The notes below the pieces were generated by a model that saw only the letters and a list, made by a program, of their open reading frames with translations, searched no databases and had not been told where the DNA came from. From positions 2,666,001 through 2,730,000 of the forward strand of contig NZ_CP032097.1 in NCBI RefSeq assembly GCF_003544915.1: a stretch of 64,000 bases of DNA. The letters run 5' to 3'. Below, piece by piece: positions 44,777 to 57,713 of this stretch (the stretch's first letter is position 1; each line of letters starts with the position of its first letter). This DNA is from Arcobacter ellisii (GTDB lineage: Bacteria > Campylobacterota > Campylobacteria > Campylobacterales > Arcobacteraceae). Made by a program: the position numbers and the translations under genes.

Positions 44777-45252
44777 ATTTGCTCTCTTTTAAAATCTCCA
44801 CTTTTGCCACCTGATTTACTCTCTAATTGAATATTTGAGATAACCATTGATTTATCAATTGCTTTAACCATATCATAAATAGTTAATAATCCGACAGAAA
44901 CACCTGTTAAAGCTTCCATTTCAACTCCTGTTTGACCATTTAACTTTGCCGTAACAATTAATTTAAAACCTGGTTTACTTGGTTGTTCTTCAATATCACA
45001 ATTTATTCCACTTAATAATAAAGGATGGCACATAGGAATCAAATCAGATGTTTTTTTTACACCCATAATTGCAGCTATAACCGCTGTTTGTAAAACTGGA
45101 CCTTTTTTAGTATTGTTAGAAATAATCGCATCATAAGCGTCTTGAGACATTTTTATTTCACCAGAAGCAATTGCTACTCTTTTCGTTTCATTTTTATCTG
45201 ATACATCAACCATTTTAGGTCTATTATTATTGTCTAAATGAGTTAATTCCAA
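44773..45252 (-). CDS. moaC: Cyclic pyranopterin monophosphate synthase MoaC
   Basis: Molybdenum cofactor step 1: with MoaA converts GTP to cyclic pyranopterin monophosphate. The 159-residue protein has the [13 protein letters not shown] and [20 protein letters not shown] signatures and a closing [10 protein letters not shown]. moaA is not in this window. It is co-transcribed with the DUF493 gene. Confidence 0.96.
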   Translation of the reverse strand: MELTHLDNNNRPKMVDVSDKNETKRVAIASGEIKMSQDAYDAIISNNTKKGPVLQTAVIAAIMGVKKTSDLIPMCHPLLLSGINCDIEEQPSKPGFKLIVTAKLNGQTGVEMEALTGVSVGLLTIYDMVKAIDKSMVISNIQLESKSGGKSGDFKREQI

Positions 45253-45362
45253 AGTTTTCCTTTATTTTAAAAGTTTATTTTATTAAAATATAAGTTAAAT
45301 AAGAATTAAGTAAACTTTAAATATAATCAGTGTTCAAATTTAAAAAGAAAGAGGGTGATTAC

Positions 45363-45575
45363 ATGCCTGGTATTAAAGTTAAAGATACTGAATCTTTCGA
45401 TGAAGCGTATAGAAGATTTAAAAAGCAATGTGACAGAAACTTAATAGTTACTGAAACAAGAGCAAGAAGATATTTTGAACCTATGACAGAAATCAGAAAA
45501 AAACAAAAAATTTCTGCTAGAAAGAAAATGCTTAAAAGATTATATATGCTTAGAAGATACGAATCAAGACTGTAG
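45363..45575 (+). CDS. rpsU: 30S ribosomal protein bS21
   Basis: A 70-residue basic protein: [20 protein letters not shown] start, then [20 protein letters not shown]. The ATG at 45363 has the ribosome site GAGGGTG 6-7 nt upstream and fits the family length; a longer in-frame start at 45330 would add an unrelated leader. Monocistronic, ended by the hairpin that follows. Confidence 0.95.
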   Translation: MPGIKVKDTESFDEAYRRFKKQCDRNLIVTETRARRYFEPMTEIRKKQKISARKKMLKRLYMLRRYESRL

Positions 45576-45593
45576 TATTAAAGCATATCGCTT

Positions 45594-45617
45594 AAAGGTT
45601 CGAGAAATCGAACCTTT
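45594..45617 (+). terminator. rpsU terminator
   Basis: Stem AAAGGTTCGA / TCGAACCTTT with a GAAA tetraloop followed by TTTT; a textbook intrinsic terminator 18 bp after the stop. Confidence 0.9.
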
Positions 45618-45864
45618 TTTTATGCCCAAAAACTTTCACTATTAATGTTAAATATATTTTTGATAAAAATAATTAATCCATTTCCAAGAAACAAACCTAT
45701 ATATCTCCAATAGATAGCTCAAAAAGAGTAAAAGAATGAAAATATATAATATTAGTTCAAATATAAATAAAAAAGTCTAAAAAGGTAAAGTATTGGATAT
45801 TAAATACTATTTAATAAAAAAGCAAAAGAAATAAAAGCAAAAAAAGGTTAGGTGTAAAAAAAAA
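45618..45864. other. Gene-free AT-rich gap between rpsU and the rRNA operon
   Basis: About 247 bp, rich in A-runs on the plus strand, with no credible reading frame, tRNA or repeat that I can see. It separates the convergent ends of rpsU and the rRNA transcript. Confidence 0.5.
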
Positions 45865-45913
45865 AGCTTCTTCCAAGAAGAACTTGAGTAAGGAGTTCAA
45901 ATTGGAAAAAGCT
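45865..45913 (-). terminator. rRNA operon terminator
   Basis: Read on the minus strand: AGCTTTTTCCAA pairs with TTGGAAGAAGCT (one G-U pair) across a 25-nt loop that itself has a 5-bp hairpin, then a run of ten T. It lies 21 bp after the 5S 3' end. Confidence 0.88.
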
Positions 45914-45934
45914 TTGTGTGTAAAAAACTCAAGA

Positions 45935-46049
45935 GCTGGCAGCGGCCTACGTTTCCACCAGGGGACCCGGCAGTATTATCGGCGATGAAGTGCTTGACTT
46001 CCAGGTTCGGAATGGGACTGGGTATTTCCACTTCTCTATAGCCACCAGC
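45935..46049 (-). rRNA. rrf: 5S ribosomal RNA
   Basis: About 115 nt. The terminal helix GCTGG / CCAGC, the conserved CCCATTCCGAACC segment and GCCGATAATACTGCC region identify it. Ends are good to a few bases. Confidence 0.93.
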
Positions 46050-46112
46050 AAAGTTGAGTATTAAATCTAAAAAAAATAAACTTAATACTCAACTCGTAAG
46101 GAGTTAAGAAAA

Positions 46113-46190
46113 AATAATGTTAAAGTCTTTCACAATTTTTGTCTATCAAATATATAAGATATACATTTAATAAGATAGTAAACCAAAGAA
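46113..46190. repeat. 3' half of the pre-23S processing stalk
   Basis: Two blocks, 46114-46130 and 46166-46190, are complementary to 49308-49324 (17 bp exact) and 49144-49167 on the other side of the 23S gene. Together they form the long stem that brackets pre-23S rRNA for RNase III. Confidence 0.75.
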
Positions 46191-46195
46191 TTTGT

Positions 46196-49106
<2,911 letters not shown>

Positions 49107-49425
49107 ATAAATAGAGTTAAACTCTATCGCATTTTTGATAATATTCTTTGGCTACTATCTTATTAAACATATTATTTAAAATATATCCAATAAAATAATG
49201 TTGTGTTCTATCTAATTTCTTAGATATGAAATTTTTTTTGTTTTAAATTATTTAATCTATATAAAAATCTCTTTTTATATCTATTATTTAATTCTTACGA
49301 AAAAATTAAAGACTTTAACATTATATTTTTAAATATCGTTTTGATTTTGAAAATCAAATATAAATTCAATCTCTTATTGAACTTATATTTAACTTCTTAA
49401 ATCTGATGAACTTATTAGTTATAGG
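49107..49425. other. 23S - tRNA-Ala spacer
   Basis: About 320 bp without a gene. It holds the 5' half of the 23S processing stalk (49144-49167 and 49308-49324) and otherwise only AT-rich spacer. Confidence 0.7.
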
Positions 49426-49501
49426 TGGTGGAGAATAGCGGGATCGAACCGCTGACCTCCTGCGTGCAAAGCAGGCGCTCTCCCAGCTGAGCTAATTCCC
49501 C
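49426..49501 (-). tRNA. tRNA-Ala (TGC)
   Basis: A 76-nt cloverleaf with acceptor GGGGAAT, D-loop AGCTCAGCTGGGAGAGC, anticodon TGC in CTTTGCACG, T-loop GGTTCGATCCC and encoded CCA. Located between tRNA-Ile and 23S as in most campylobacterial operons. Confidence 0.97.
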
Positions 49502-49532
49502 AACCTAAATTAATCTTTACTAGATTATTTAA

Positions 49533-49609
49533 TGGTGGGCCTATCAGGACTTGAACCTGAGACCTCACGATTATCAGTCGAGCGCTCTAGCCAGCTGAGC
49601 TATAGGCCC
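49533..49609 (-). tRNA. tRNA-Ile (GAT)
   Basis: A 77-nt cloverleaf with acceptor GGGCCTA / TAGGCCC, anticodon GAT (ACTGATAATC), T-loop GGTTCAAGTCC and encoded CCA. First tRNA after 16S in the transcript. Confidence 0.97.
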
Positions 49610-49690
49610 CTTTACTACCTATTTAAATAATCTTTATAAACCGAATATAAAATCTCTGGAAGTAAGAAACGAATCTTACTTCTCTCTCTG

Positions 49691-51207
<1,517 letters not shown>

Positions 51208-51490
51208 ATTATAGAGTTTTTGAAACTGACAAATTTTATAACTCTTCAATTACAAAATTATCACTCAAATTTTATAGACAAGTATTTGTTTTACCAAATT
51301 TTCTTGTTTTTATATTTTTTAACATTTATTCTTATTTTTAATCTAAATAAACATAGATTTTTTATAAGAGTTCTATATTCGGTTTATAAAGATTACTTTA
51401 CAAACTTTCATTCATTTTTAAAGATCATTCCAGACTCGATTGAATCGTTTCTCTTCAAGCTTTTCGTTTGAAGCGTTCCAGTCAAATTGG
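51208..51490 (-). other. rRNA leader
   Basis: About 280 nt between the predicted transcription start and 16S. AT-rich with a more mixed segment near the promoter (about 51425-51490) that could hold antitermination or processing signals. No gene is seen. Confidence 0.55.
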
Positions 51491-51496
51491 ACGGGA

Positions 51497-51525
51497 ATTA
51501 TAATAGATTTTTATTTACTTGTCAA
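51497..51525 (-). promoter_or_regulatory. rRNA operon sigma70 promoter
   Basis: On the minus strand TTGACA (51525-51520), 17-bp spacer, TATAAT (51502-51497): both hexamers are exact consensus at ideal spacing. Start is expected near 51490. Confidence 0.88.
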
Positions 51526-51756
51526 TACCTTACAGCTTAAATCTAGCTAAAATTTTTAAATTTATGCTTTTTACTATTCTTTTATTGCCTTTTTCTCTCC
51601 CATTTTCTCTTTTACTAGGTTTTTATTGTATTGTTTTGTCTTTTTTATATTATTAATCTTCTATTTACTTTTTTTGTCTATTATATGAACTTAAATATAA
51701 CTATAATATTTCATAATTATGTTATATTATTAGTAAATTATAAAAAGGAAAGAAAA

Positions 51757-52458
51757 ATGTATAATAGAGATTATCTATCAAATCAGTCGTCTCAATATGC
51801 ACAAGAATCATCTCAAGTTCAATTAATGAGCTTTTTGAAAGCGACTTATCAATTATTTGCTGGTTCATTATTAGCAGCTACTGCTGGTGCTTATATTGGA
51901 TTAGGAATTGTATCTATATTAATGGGACCAGTTAAATGGGTTTTATTTGCTGTTGAACTTGCTTTAATATTCTTTGTTATTCCGAGAGTAAAACATACTC
52001 CAGGTGTTAACTTAGCTGTATTATTTGCATTTACATTTATTACAGGATTAACAATTGCTCCTTTATTAGCTTCAATATTTGCGATGCCTAGTGGTGCTTC
52101 TATTGTTGGACAAGCTTTTTTAATGACTTCAGTTGCATTTGGTGGAATTTCAATGTTTGCTATGACAACTAAAAGAGATTTCTCTTCAATGGGGAAATTT
52201 TTATTCATTGCTTTAATCATTATGATTGTTGCTGGTATTTCAAATATCTTTATTCAATCTTCAATGATGCAATTAGCAATAGCAAGTGTTGGTGCTTTAT
52301 TATTCTCTGCGTTCATATTATATGACACACAAAATATAATTAAAGGTCACTATGATTCTCCAATTGAAGCTGCATTATCTTTATATTTAGATTTCTTTAA
52401 TCTATTTATTTCATTATTACAAATTCTTGGAATTATGAATAGTGGAGACAAAGAGTAA
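51757..52458 (+). CDS. Bax inhibitor-1 family membrane protein (YccA/YbhL-like)
   Basis: A 233-residue protein with seven membrane segments from about residue 30 on, and a cytosolic N-terminus (MYNRDYLSNQSSQYAQ). The last loops contain the BI-1 acidic pattern (YDTQNIIKGHYDSPIEAALSLYLDFFNLF). YccA modulates FtsH in E. coli; others are pH-sensitive Ca2+ leak channels. I start at ATG 51757, with AAAAAGGAAAG just upstream; a longer in-frame start lies 42 codons earlier in AT-rich leader. Confidence 0.88.
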   Translation: MYNRDYLSNQSSQYAQESSQVQLMSFLKATYQLFAGSLLAATAGAYIGLGIVSILMGPVKWVLFAVELALIFFVIPRVKHTPGVNLAVLFAFTFITGLTIAPLLASIFAMPSGASIVGQAFLMTSVAFGGISMFAMTTKRDFSSMGKFLFIALIIMIVAGISNIFIQSSMMQLAIASVGALLFSAFILYDTQNIIKGHYDSPIEAALSLYLDFFNLFISLLQILGIMNSGDKE

Positions 52459-52475
52459 GACTTTTAGTCTTACTC
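52453..52475 (+). terminator. Terminator after the BI-1 gene
   Basis: Stem GAGTAAGAC / GTCTTACTC, 5-nt loop, followed by CACTTTTTT; overlaps the stop codon. Confidence 0.75.
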
Positions 52476-52486
52476 CACTTTTTTAA

Positions 52487-52888
52487 ATGAATAACACTTT
52501 AAGACTTATTGATGCAAATCTAAATAGATTACGGGAAGGAATTCGTGTAATTGAAGATATTTTTAGATATATGTACAATGACAAAGAAACTGCCTTAAAA
52601 TTAAAATCACTTAGACACTTAGCAAGATTAGACAACTATATAGAATTACTTGAAACAAGAGATGTAAAAAATGATGTTTTAAGAAGTTCAATAAAAAGTG
52701 AACAAAATCGAACAGATTTATACTCTATATTAATAGCAAACTTCAAAAGAGCACAAGAGAGTGCTAGAGTCTTAGAAGAATTTACAAAACTAACTTCAAT
52801 AAAAGATAGTGAAAACTTCAAATATATAAGATATGAACTTTATAATTTAGAAATTGTTTTAACAAAAATAACTTCAAATTCTAAATAA
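52487..52888 (+). CDS. thiD2: ThiD2-family protein (thiamine synthesis)
   Basis: A 133-residue helical protein beginning LRLIDANLNRLREGIRVIEDIFRYM, the pattern of the ThiD2 domain found alone or fused to ThiE in several phyla. ThiD2 phosphorylates hydroxymethylpyrimidine phosphate for thiamine synthesis, replacing ThiD. No other thi gene is near. Its 3' end overlaps the convergent bioC gene by 49 bp. Confidence 0.75.
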   Translation: MNNTLRLIDANLNRLREGIRVIEDIFRYMYNDKETALKLKSLRHLARLDNYIELLETRDVKNDVLRSSIKSEQNRTDLYSILIANFKRAQESARVLEEFTKLTSIKDSENFKYIRYELYNLEIVLTKITSNSK

Positions 52889-53532
52889 TTATAAGGATAC
52901 TCTTTATAGAGTTTTTTAGAATCACTATAAGAAAGAGATTTTTCTCCACTTACACCTGATTTTTTTATATAATCAAATAAATCTTTTTTATTATCAAATT
53001 CTAATTTGTATAAAATTGTTTCAAATTCACAATTAAAAAATTTTAAAAAAGCTTCTTTTATAGAATCTTCATCCAAAATAGGTGATTTAGTTTTAGTAAT
53101 TTCCTGAATTGTTTTAAATGTATTAGAAGTAAATAAAACTGCATTTATCTCTTTTGTAATATATGAAAGATGTTGTACAATCTTTGATAAATCATTTGAC
53201 CATTGTAAAGCTGATGATGATAATACAATATCATAACTATCATTTTTAATCTCATTTATAAAATCTTGTGTATCAAAATTTAGACATTTTACTTCTATAT
53301 TTACTGATTTTGGGTGTAATTCGCACATTGATGCTGAAGCATCTATTGCTTTATAAAACTCTACTTCCCATGAAATGTGATTAAAAACTTGACCTGAACC
53401 ACAACCTAATTCTAAAATTCTTTTTGGTTGAAATTTTAATTCACGAACAAGTGATTTTGCAACAATTTGTTGGATTATATTGTGATTTTTATACTCTTTT
53501 GCATATTTTGAGAATTGATTTTTTACTGACAA
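52840..53532 (-). CDS. bioC: Malonyl-ACP O-methyltransferase BioC (probable)
   Basis: A 230-residue SAM methyltransferase: motif I ILELGCGSGQV, acidic AIDASASM, and the BioC-like YDIVLSSSALQWSNDL followed by a C-terminal KKSGVSG segment. BioC starts pimelate synthesis for biotin by methylating malonyl-ACP. No bioH partner is seen nearby. Length and ALQW support BioC over a generic methylase. Confidence 0.72.
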   Translation of the reverse strand: MSVKNQFSKYAKEYKNHNIIQQIVAKSLVRELKFQPKRILELGCGSGQVFNHISWEVEFYKAIDASASMCELHPKSVNIEVKCLNFDTQDFINEIKNDSYDIVLSSSALQWSNDLSKIVQHLSYITKEINAVLFTSNTFKTIQEITKTKSPILDEDSIKEAFLKFFNCEFETILYKLEFDNKKDLFDYIKKSGVSGEKSLSYSDSKKLYKEYPYNYLEFEVIFVKTISKL

Positions 53533-53639
53533 TTTTACTCTTTATAAAATGACTGAAATCATGTTTTAAAATTCATTTTAACTTAATTTTAATAAGTATT
53601 AGATAAAATGATTACCATTTTTTAAAAAGGAAATAGATA

Positions 53640-53993
53640 ATGACATCTACACTTTTAATCGTTCAGTTTGTTTTAGCAATCTTATTAACTATAATCGTAT
53701 TACTTCAAAAAAGTTCAAGCATAGGTCTTGGGGCATATAGTGGAAGTAATGATTCATTATTTGGTGCTAAAGGTCCAGCAAATTTCTTAACAAAAGCTAC
53801 AATGGCTTTAGGATTAGTTTTTGTTATAAACACTGTTGCATTAGGATATTTATATAATCAACAAAGAAATCAAAGTGCTGTTGACTCAATTAAAACTGAT
53901 TCTTTAATCCCAGCTACTCCAGTAACTACAACGGATTCAGCTCCAGCTGCTCCAACAGCTACTCCAACACCTACAGTTCCTGAAAATAAATAA
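53640..53993 (+). CDS. secG: Preprotein translocase subunit SecG
   Basis: A 117-residue membrane protein with two hydrophobic segments and the loop motif LLQKSSSIGLGAYSG; ends with a Pro/Thr/Ala-rich tail (TPVTTTDSAPAAPTATPTPT). It stimulates SecYE translocation. First in a probable run secG-deacetylase-frr-pyrE-RDD-MFS. Confidence 0.93.
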   Translation: MTSTLLIVQFVLAILLTIIVLLQKSSSIGLGAYSGSNDSLFGAKGPANFLTKATMALGLVFVINTVALGYLYNQQRNQSAVDSIKTDSLIPATPVTTTDSAPAAPTATPTPTVPENK

Positions 53994-54012
53994 TTACAAA
54001 GAATAAAGAAAT

Positions 54013-54954
54013 ATGAAGTATTTCTTACTTCTTTGTTTATCATATCTTTATCTAAATGCAAATGCTCACATTTTTGTTTATCATAGATTTGGTGATTCAA
54101 AACATGAAAGTACAAATACATCTTTACAAGAATTAGAAAAAGAGTTTGAATATTTCAAAGCTAATAATTATAAAGTTGTTACTGTTTCAAAAATAGTTGA
54201 GAAACTAAAAAACAAAGAAGAAATACCAGATAATTGGGTTGCATTTACAATTGATGATGCCTATAAAAGTTTTTATCAAAATGGTTTAGAACTATTTAAA
54301 AAGTATAATTATCCTTTTAATCTTTTTGTTTATGTTGAAGCAACTCAAAAAAAATATCCTGATTTTATGACTTGGGATGAGATTAAAGAGTCATCTAAAT
54401 ATGGAGAGATTGAACTTCATTCATATTCACATAAACAACTTGTAAAATTAACTAATGAAGAGATTATTAAAGATACTAACTTAGCATTAGAAATATTTGA
54501 AAAGAACTTAGGCTTTAAACCAAAAGCTTACTCTTATCCTTATGGTGAATATGATGAAAGAGTAAAAAATGAGATAAAAAACTTTGGTTTTGAATATATA
54601 ATGAATCAAAATAATGGTTCAGTAAATGAAAAAAGTGATTTATTTGATTTAAACAGAATTGCACTTGTTGGAAAAATAAATTTAGAAGAAAAAATAAAAT
54701 ATAAAACACTTGAAGCAAATTGGATAGAACCACAAGTTTATCCAAAAGATGGAATACTAAAACATATAAAAGTTGAAGTAAATAAAGATATAAAAAATGC
54801 AAAATTGTTTATATCAACTTATGGATGGCAAGATATCAAAGTTAAAAATGGTATAATAGATATCAAATTAGATAAAAAACTAAATCTAAACAGAAATAGA
54901 ATAGCCATAAGTACTGACTATTACACTATTTCAAATAAGTTACTAATCAAATAA
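54013..54954 (+). CDS. Exported polysaccharide deacetylase
   Basis: A 313-residue protein: signal peptide 1-18 (Y-L-N-A-N-A), then a NodB domain with FTIDDAYKSFYQNG (motif 1), HSYSHKQL (motif 2) and YPYGEYDERV (motif 3), giving the Asp-His-His metal site. A beta-rich C-terminal region follows. Probably acts on a periplasmic or cell-wall polysaccharide. It begins 19 bp after secG. Confidence 0.82.
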   Translation: MKYFLLLCLSYLYLNANAHIFVYHRFGDSKHESTNTSLQELEKEFEYFKANNYKVVTVSKIVEKLKNKEEIPDNWVAFTIDDAYKSFYQNGLELFKKYNYPFNLFVYVEATQKKYPDFMTWDEIKESSKYGEIELHSYSHKQLVKLTNEEIIKDTNLALEIFEKNLGFKPKAYSYPYGEYDERVKNEIKNFGFEYIMNQNNGSVNEKSDLFDLNRIALVGKINLEEKIKYKTLEANWIEPQVYPKDGILKHIKVEVNKDIKNAKLFISTYGWQDIKVKNGIIDIKLDKKLNLNRNRIAISTDYYTISNKLLIK

Positions 54955-54964
54955 AGGAGAATAA

Positions 54965-55522
54965 ATGTTAGAAGAATTATATGCTCAAACTAAAGAACAT
55001 ATGGACAAAGCTATCGATGCTTTAAAAAGAGATTACAAATCTTTAAGAACAGGTAAAGTTAGCACAAATATTTTAGATGGTATTAAAGTTGATTATTATG
55101 GAACACCTACTGATTTAAGTCAAGTTGGTTCTGTTTTAGCACCAGATGCTACAACAATTACTATCAGCCCTTGGGAAAAAAATCTTTTAGGACCAATTGA
55201 AAAAGCTATTCAAACTGCAAATATTGGTGTTAATCCAAATAATGATGGAGTTATAATAAAACTATTCTTCCCACCAATGACTGTTGAACAAAGACAAGAA
55301 ACAGCTAAACAAGCTAAAGGGATGACTGATAATGCAAAAGTTGCAATTAGAAATATCAGACAAAATTCTAATACAAAAATAAAAAATTTCTTGAAAGATA
55401 AAGCTATTACTGAAGATGAAAGTAAAAAAGCTCAAGATGAAATTCAAAAAATTACTGATTCATATGTTTCAAAAGCTGATGATACATTCAAAGCTAAAGA
55501 AGCAGAAATCTTAAAAGTATAA
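54965..55522 (+). CDS. frr: Ribosome recycling factor
   Basis: A 185-residue protein with the RRF domain I/II layout: [19 protein letters not shown] at about 28-46, [16 protein letters not shown] and RNIRQNSN. Splits terminated ribosomes with EF-G. It is preceded by AAAGGAGA and followed 2 bp later by pyrE. Confidence 0.97.
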   Translation: MLEELYAQTKEHMDKAIDALKRDYKSLRTGKVSTNILDGIKVDYYGTPTDLSQVGSVLAPDATTITISPWEKNLLGPIEKAIQTANIGVNPNNDGVIIKLFFPPMTVEQRQETAKQAKGMTDNAKVAIRNIRQNSNTKIKNFLKDKAITEDESKKAQDEIQKITDSYVSKADDTFKAKEAEILKV

Positions 55523-55524
55523 TT

Positions 55525-56133
55525 ATGAACGTAGAACAAATATATAAAGACGCTTCTGCCCTACTTGAAGGTCACTTTAAATTAAGTAGTGGAAATCATT
55601 CGAAATTTTATTTACAATCTGCGAAAGTTTTAGAAGATCCTAAAACAGCTAAATTATTAGCTGATGCACTTGCAGAACAAATTAAAAACTCAGGTATCAA
55701 AGTTGATGCTGTTTGTTCTCCTGCACTTGGTGGATTAATCGCTGGATTTGCACTTGCTACTGCACTTGATGTAAGATTTATTTTTGCTGAACGAGCTGAT
55801 GGTGAAATGACGATTAGAAGAGGTTTTGAAGTAAAAGAAGGTGAAACTTATATCGTTTGTGAAGATATTATCACAACAGGTGGAAGCGCACTTGAAGCAG
55901 CACGTGAAATCGAAAAAGCTGGTGGAATTGTAGTTGCTTATGCTGCTTTAGCAAATAGAGGTTTCTGTGAAAGAGTTGGAAGTTCAATTGAAAGAAAAGA
56001 CAATTGTAAATTACCACTTGATAAACCACTTTTTGCATTAGAAGATTTTGCATTTGAAATGTATTCTCCTGAAGATTGCCCAATGTGCAAAGAAGGAAGC
56101 ATAGCCTATAAACCAGGAAGCAGAGGAAACTAA
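55525..56133 (+). CDS. pyrE: Orotate phosphoribosyltransferase
   Basis: A 202-residue type I PRTase with the PRPP loop [15 protein letters not shown] and the flexible catalytic loop around [15 protein letters not shown]. Makes OMP in pyrimidine synthesis. The PRPP loop and [12 protein letters not shown] start are characteristic. Its stop overlaps the next start (TAATG). Confidence 0.96.
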   Translation: MNVEQIYKDASALLEGHFKLSSGNHSKFYLQSAKVLEDPKTAKLLADALAEQIKNSGIKVDAVCSPALGGLIAGFALATALDVRFIFAERADGEMTIRRGFEVKEGETYIVCEDIITTGGSALEAAREIEKAGGIVVAYAALANRGFCERVGSSIERKDNCKLPLDKPLFALEDFAFEMYSPEDCPMCKEGSIAYKPGSRGN

Positions 56134-56612
56134 TGGCTAAATGGAGAGATGTTAAACAAAGTAGAATTCAAAATGAAAAAAGTTTTGAATCAAATGTTAA
56201 ATCAAAAAAAAATGATTTAGCATCTCTTCCCTCGAGATTTAAAGCCTTTCTAACTGACTCTTTTTTAATCACTACTCCAATTACTTATATTGTAATGTAC
56301 CTGATTTTAGGTGGAGGAACTGCTTTTGCAGATAATAGAGTTTTTGGATGGAGCCTAATTCTTGGTTCAACTGCATTTATAATTACATTTTTTTGGTATG
56401 TTAAATTTCAAACTCCTGGAATGAAAGCTTACTCTTTAAAAATTGTTAATAATGATTTTAATAGAATCTCTTTTTTTCAAGCAATAATTAGGTACTTTGC
56501 GACTATTTTTGCGATGATTTCATTCTTTTTACTTTTTGTTCCATTTTTTAATAAAGAGAAAAAAACATTTCAAGATATTATTTCAAAAACTGTAATTATT
56601 AACGAAAAATAA
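56133..56612 (+). CDS. RDD family membrane protein
   Basis: A 159-residue protein with a charged N-terminus then three hydrophobic segments. The RDD pattern is seen as SRFKAFLTDSF in the first segment and FQDIISKTVII at the end. Function unknown; some members are ion antiporters. Sits between pyrE and an MFS gene with one-base overlaps on each side. Confidence 0.8.
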   Translation: MAKWRDVKQSRIQNEKSFESNVKSKKNDLASLPSRFKAFLTDSFLITTPITYIVMYLILGGGTAFADNRVFGWSLILGSTAFIITFFWYVKFQTPGMKAYSLKIVNNDFNRISFFQAIIRYFATIFAMISFFLLFVPFFNKEKKTFQDIISKTVIINEK

Positions 56613-57688
56613 TGCTATTTTTTAATCTCTCAGCATTTTATTTTTTTTATTTTGCTGCTGTTGGTGTTTATATAATATTTTTACCAAAGGTACTTCATGA
56701 TATTGGATATAGTACTTTTGATATAGGTATTATTTTTGCTCTTGCTCCTTTAATGAGATTTATTACTCCTTTTTTATTTTTAAAACATATTAAACTTGAC
56801 CAAAAGATGTTTAAATCAGCTCTTTATATCTCTGTTTTTTCATCTGCTTGTTTTTATTTAACTATTGAGAACTTTTTCCTTTTTATGATAAATAATGCTA
56901 TTTTAGCAGCTTGTTTATCTTTGATTTTACCATATCTTGAAGTTACAGCAATTTCTACATTAGGAAAAGAAAAGTATGGGAAATCAAGACTTTATGGTTC
57001 TATTGGATTTATGATTATCTCTTTAGTTTTAGCAAAATTTTTAACTCAACCATTTATTGCTGTACATTATTATTTAGTCTTAAATATTTTAACAGTTATA
57101 TTTGCTCTTTTACTTTTAAAATATGATGTACAAAAAATCGAAAATGAAAATAATGAACCATTTTCATTTTTGAAATATTGGCCATTTTGGATGAGTCTAT
57201 TTTTTATGCAAATGAGTTTTGGAGGGTTTTACAACTTCTTCACTATTTATGAAACTGAACACAATATCTCATTAGAAATGACCTCATATTTATGGTCATT
57301 TGGAGTGATTTGTGAAATTTTAATGTTATATTTTCAAGCACCTTTACTAAAAAACAATCTTTTAAATCTTATAAAGATTTGTGTAGGGATTACTATTTTT
57401 AGGTGGTTTTTATTATATTTATATCCTGATTCATTAGGTATTACATTCTTTACTCAATCACTTCATGCCTTTTCATTTGGACTTTATCATAGCACTGTGA
57501 TAATTTATTTATATACTCTTTATGAAAATAAAAAACTGGCTCAACAATTTATGTATGGTGTGGCATATGGATTAGGTGGATTTATTGGTGCTTTTATAGC
57601 AGGTGCAGTTTATGGAGAGTTTTTATTTTTATATAGTGCATTATTTGCTCTGTTATCTTTTATTTCACTATATTTTATAAAAAAATAG
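56612..57688 (+). CDS. MFS transporter (MFS_1-like / HcaT-like)
   Basis: A 358-residue membrane protein with about eleven to twelve hydrophobic segments. Its first segment LSAFYFFYFAAVGVYIIFLP and the short loops match the LacY/HcaT subclass. Substrate unknown. Its start overlaps the RDD stop by one base; mscS follows after 25 bp. Confidence 0.78.
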   Translation: MLFFNLSAFYFFYFAAVGVYIIFLPKVLHDIGYSTFDIGIIFALAPLMRFITPFLFLKHIKLDQKMFKSALYISVFSSACFYLTIENFFLFMINNAILAACLSLILPYLEVTAISTLGKEKYGKSRLYGSIGFMIISLVLAKFLTQPFIAVHYYLVLNILTVIFALLLLKYDVQKIENENNEPFSFLKYWPFWMSLFFMQMSFGGFYNFFTIYETEHNISLEMTSYLWSFGVICEILMLYFQAPLLKNNLLNLIKICVGITIFRWFLLYLYPDSLGITFFTQSLHAFSFGLYHSTVIIYLYTLYENKKLAQQFMYGVAYGLGGFIGAFIAGAVYGEFLFLYSALFALLSFISLYFIKK

Positions 57689-57713
57689 TAAAATTCAATT
57701 TTTTAAAAGGATT

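Noticed and set aside
49426-49609. tRNA genes as integration sites for a second element
   Set aside because: Both tRNAs are intact parts of the rRNA operon, with no flanking repeats or integrase gene.
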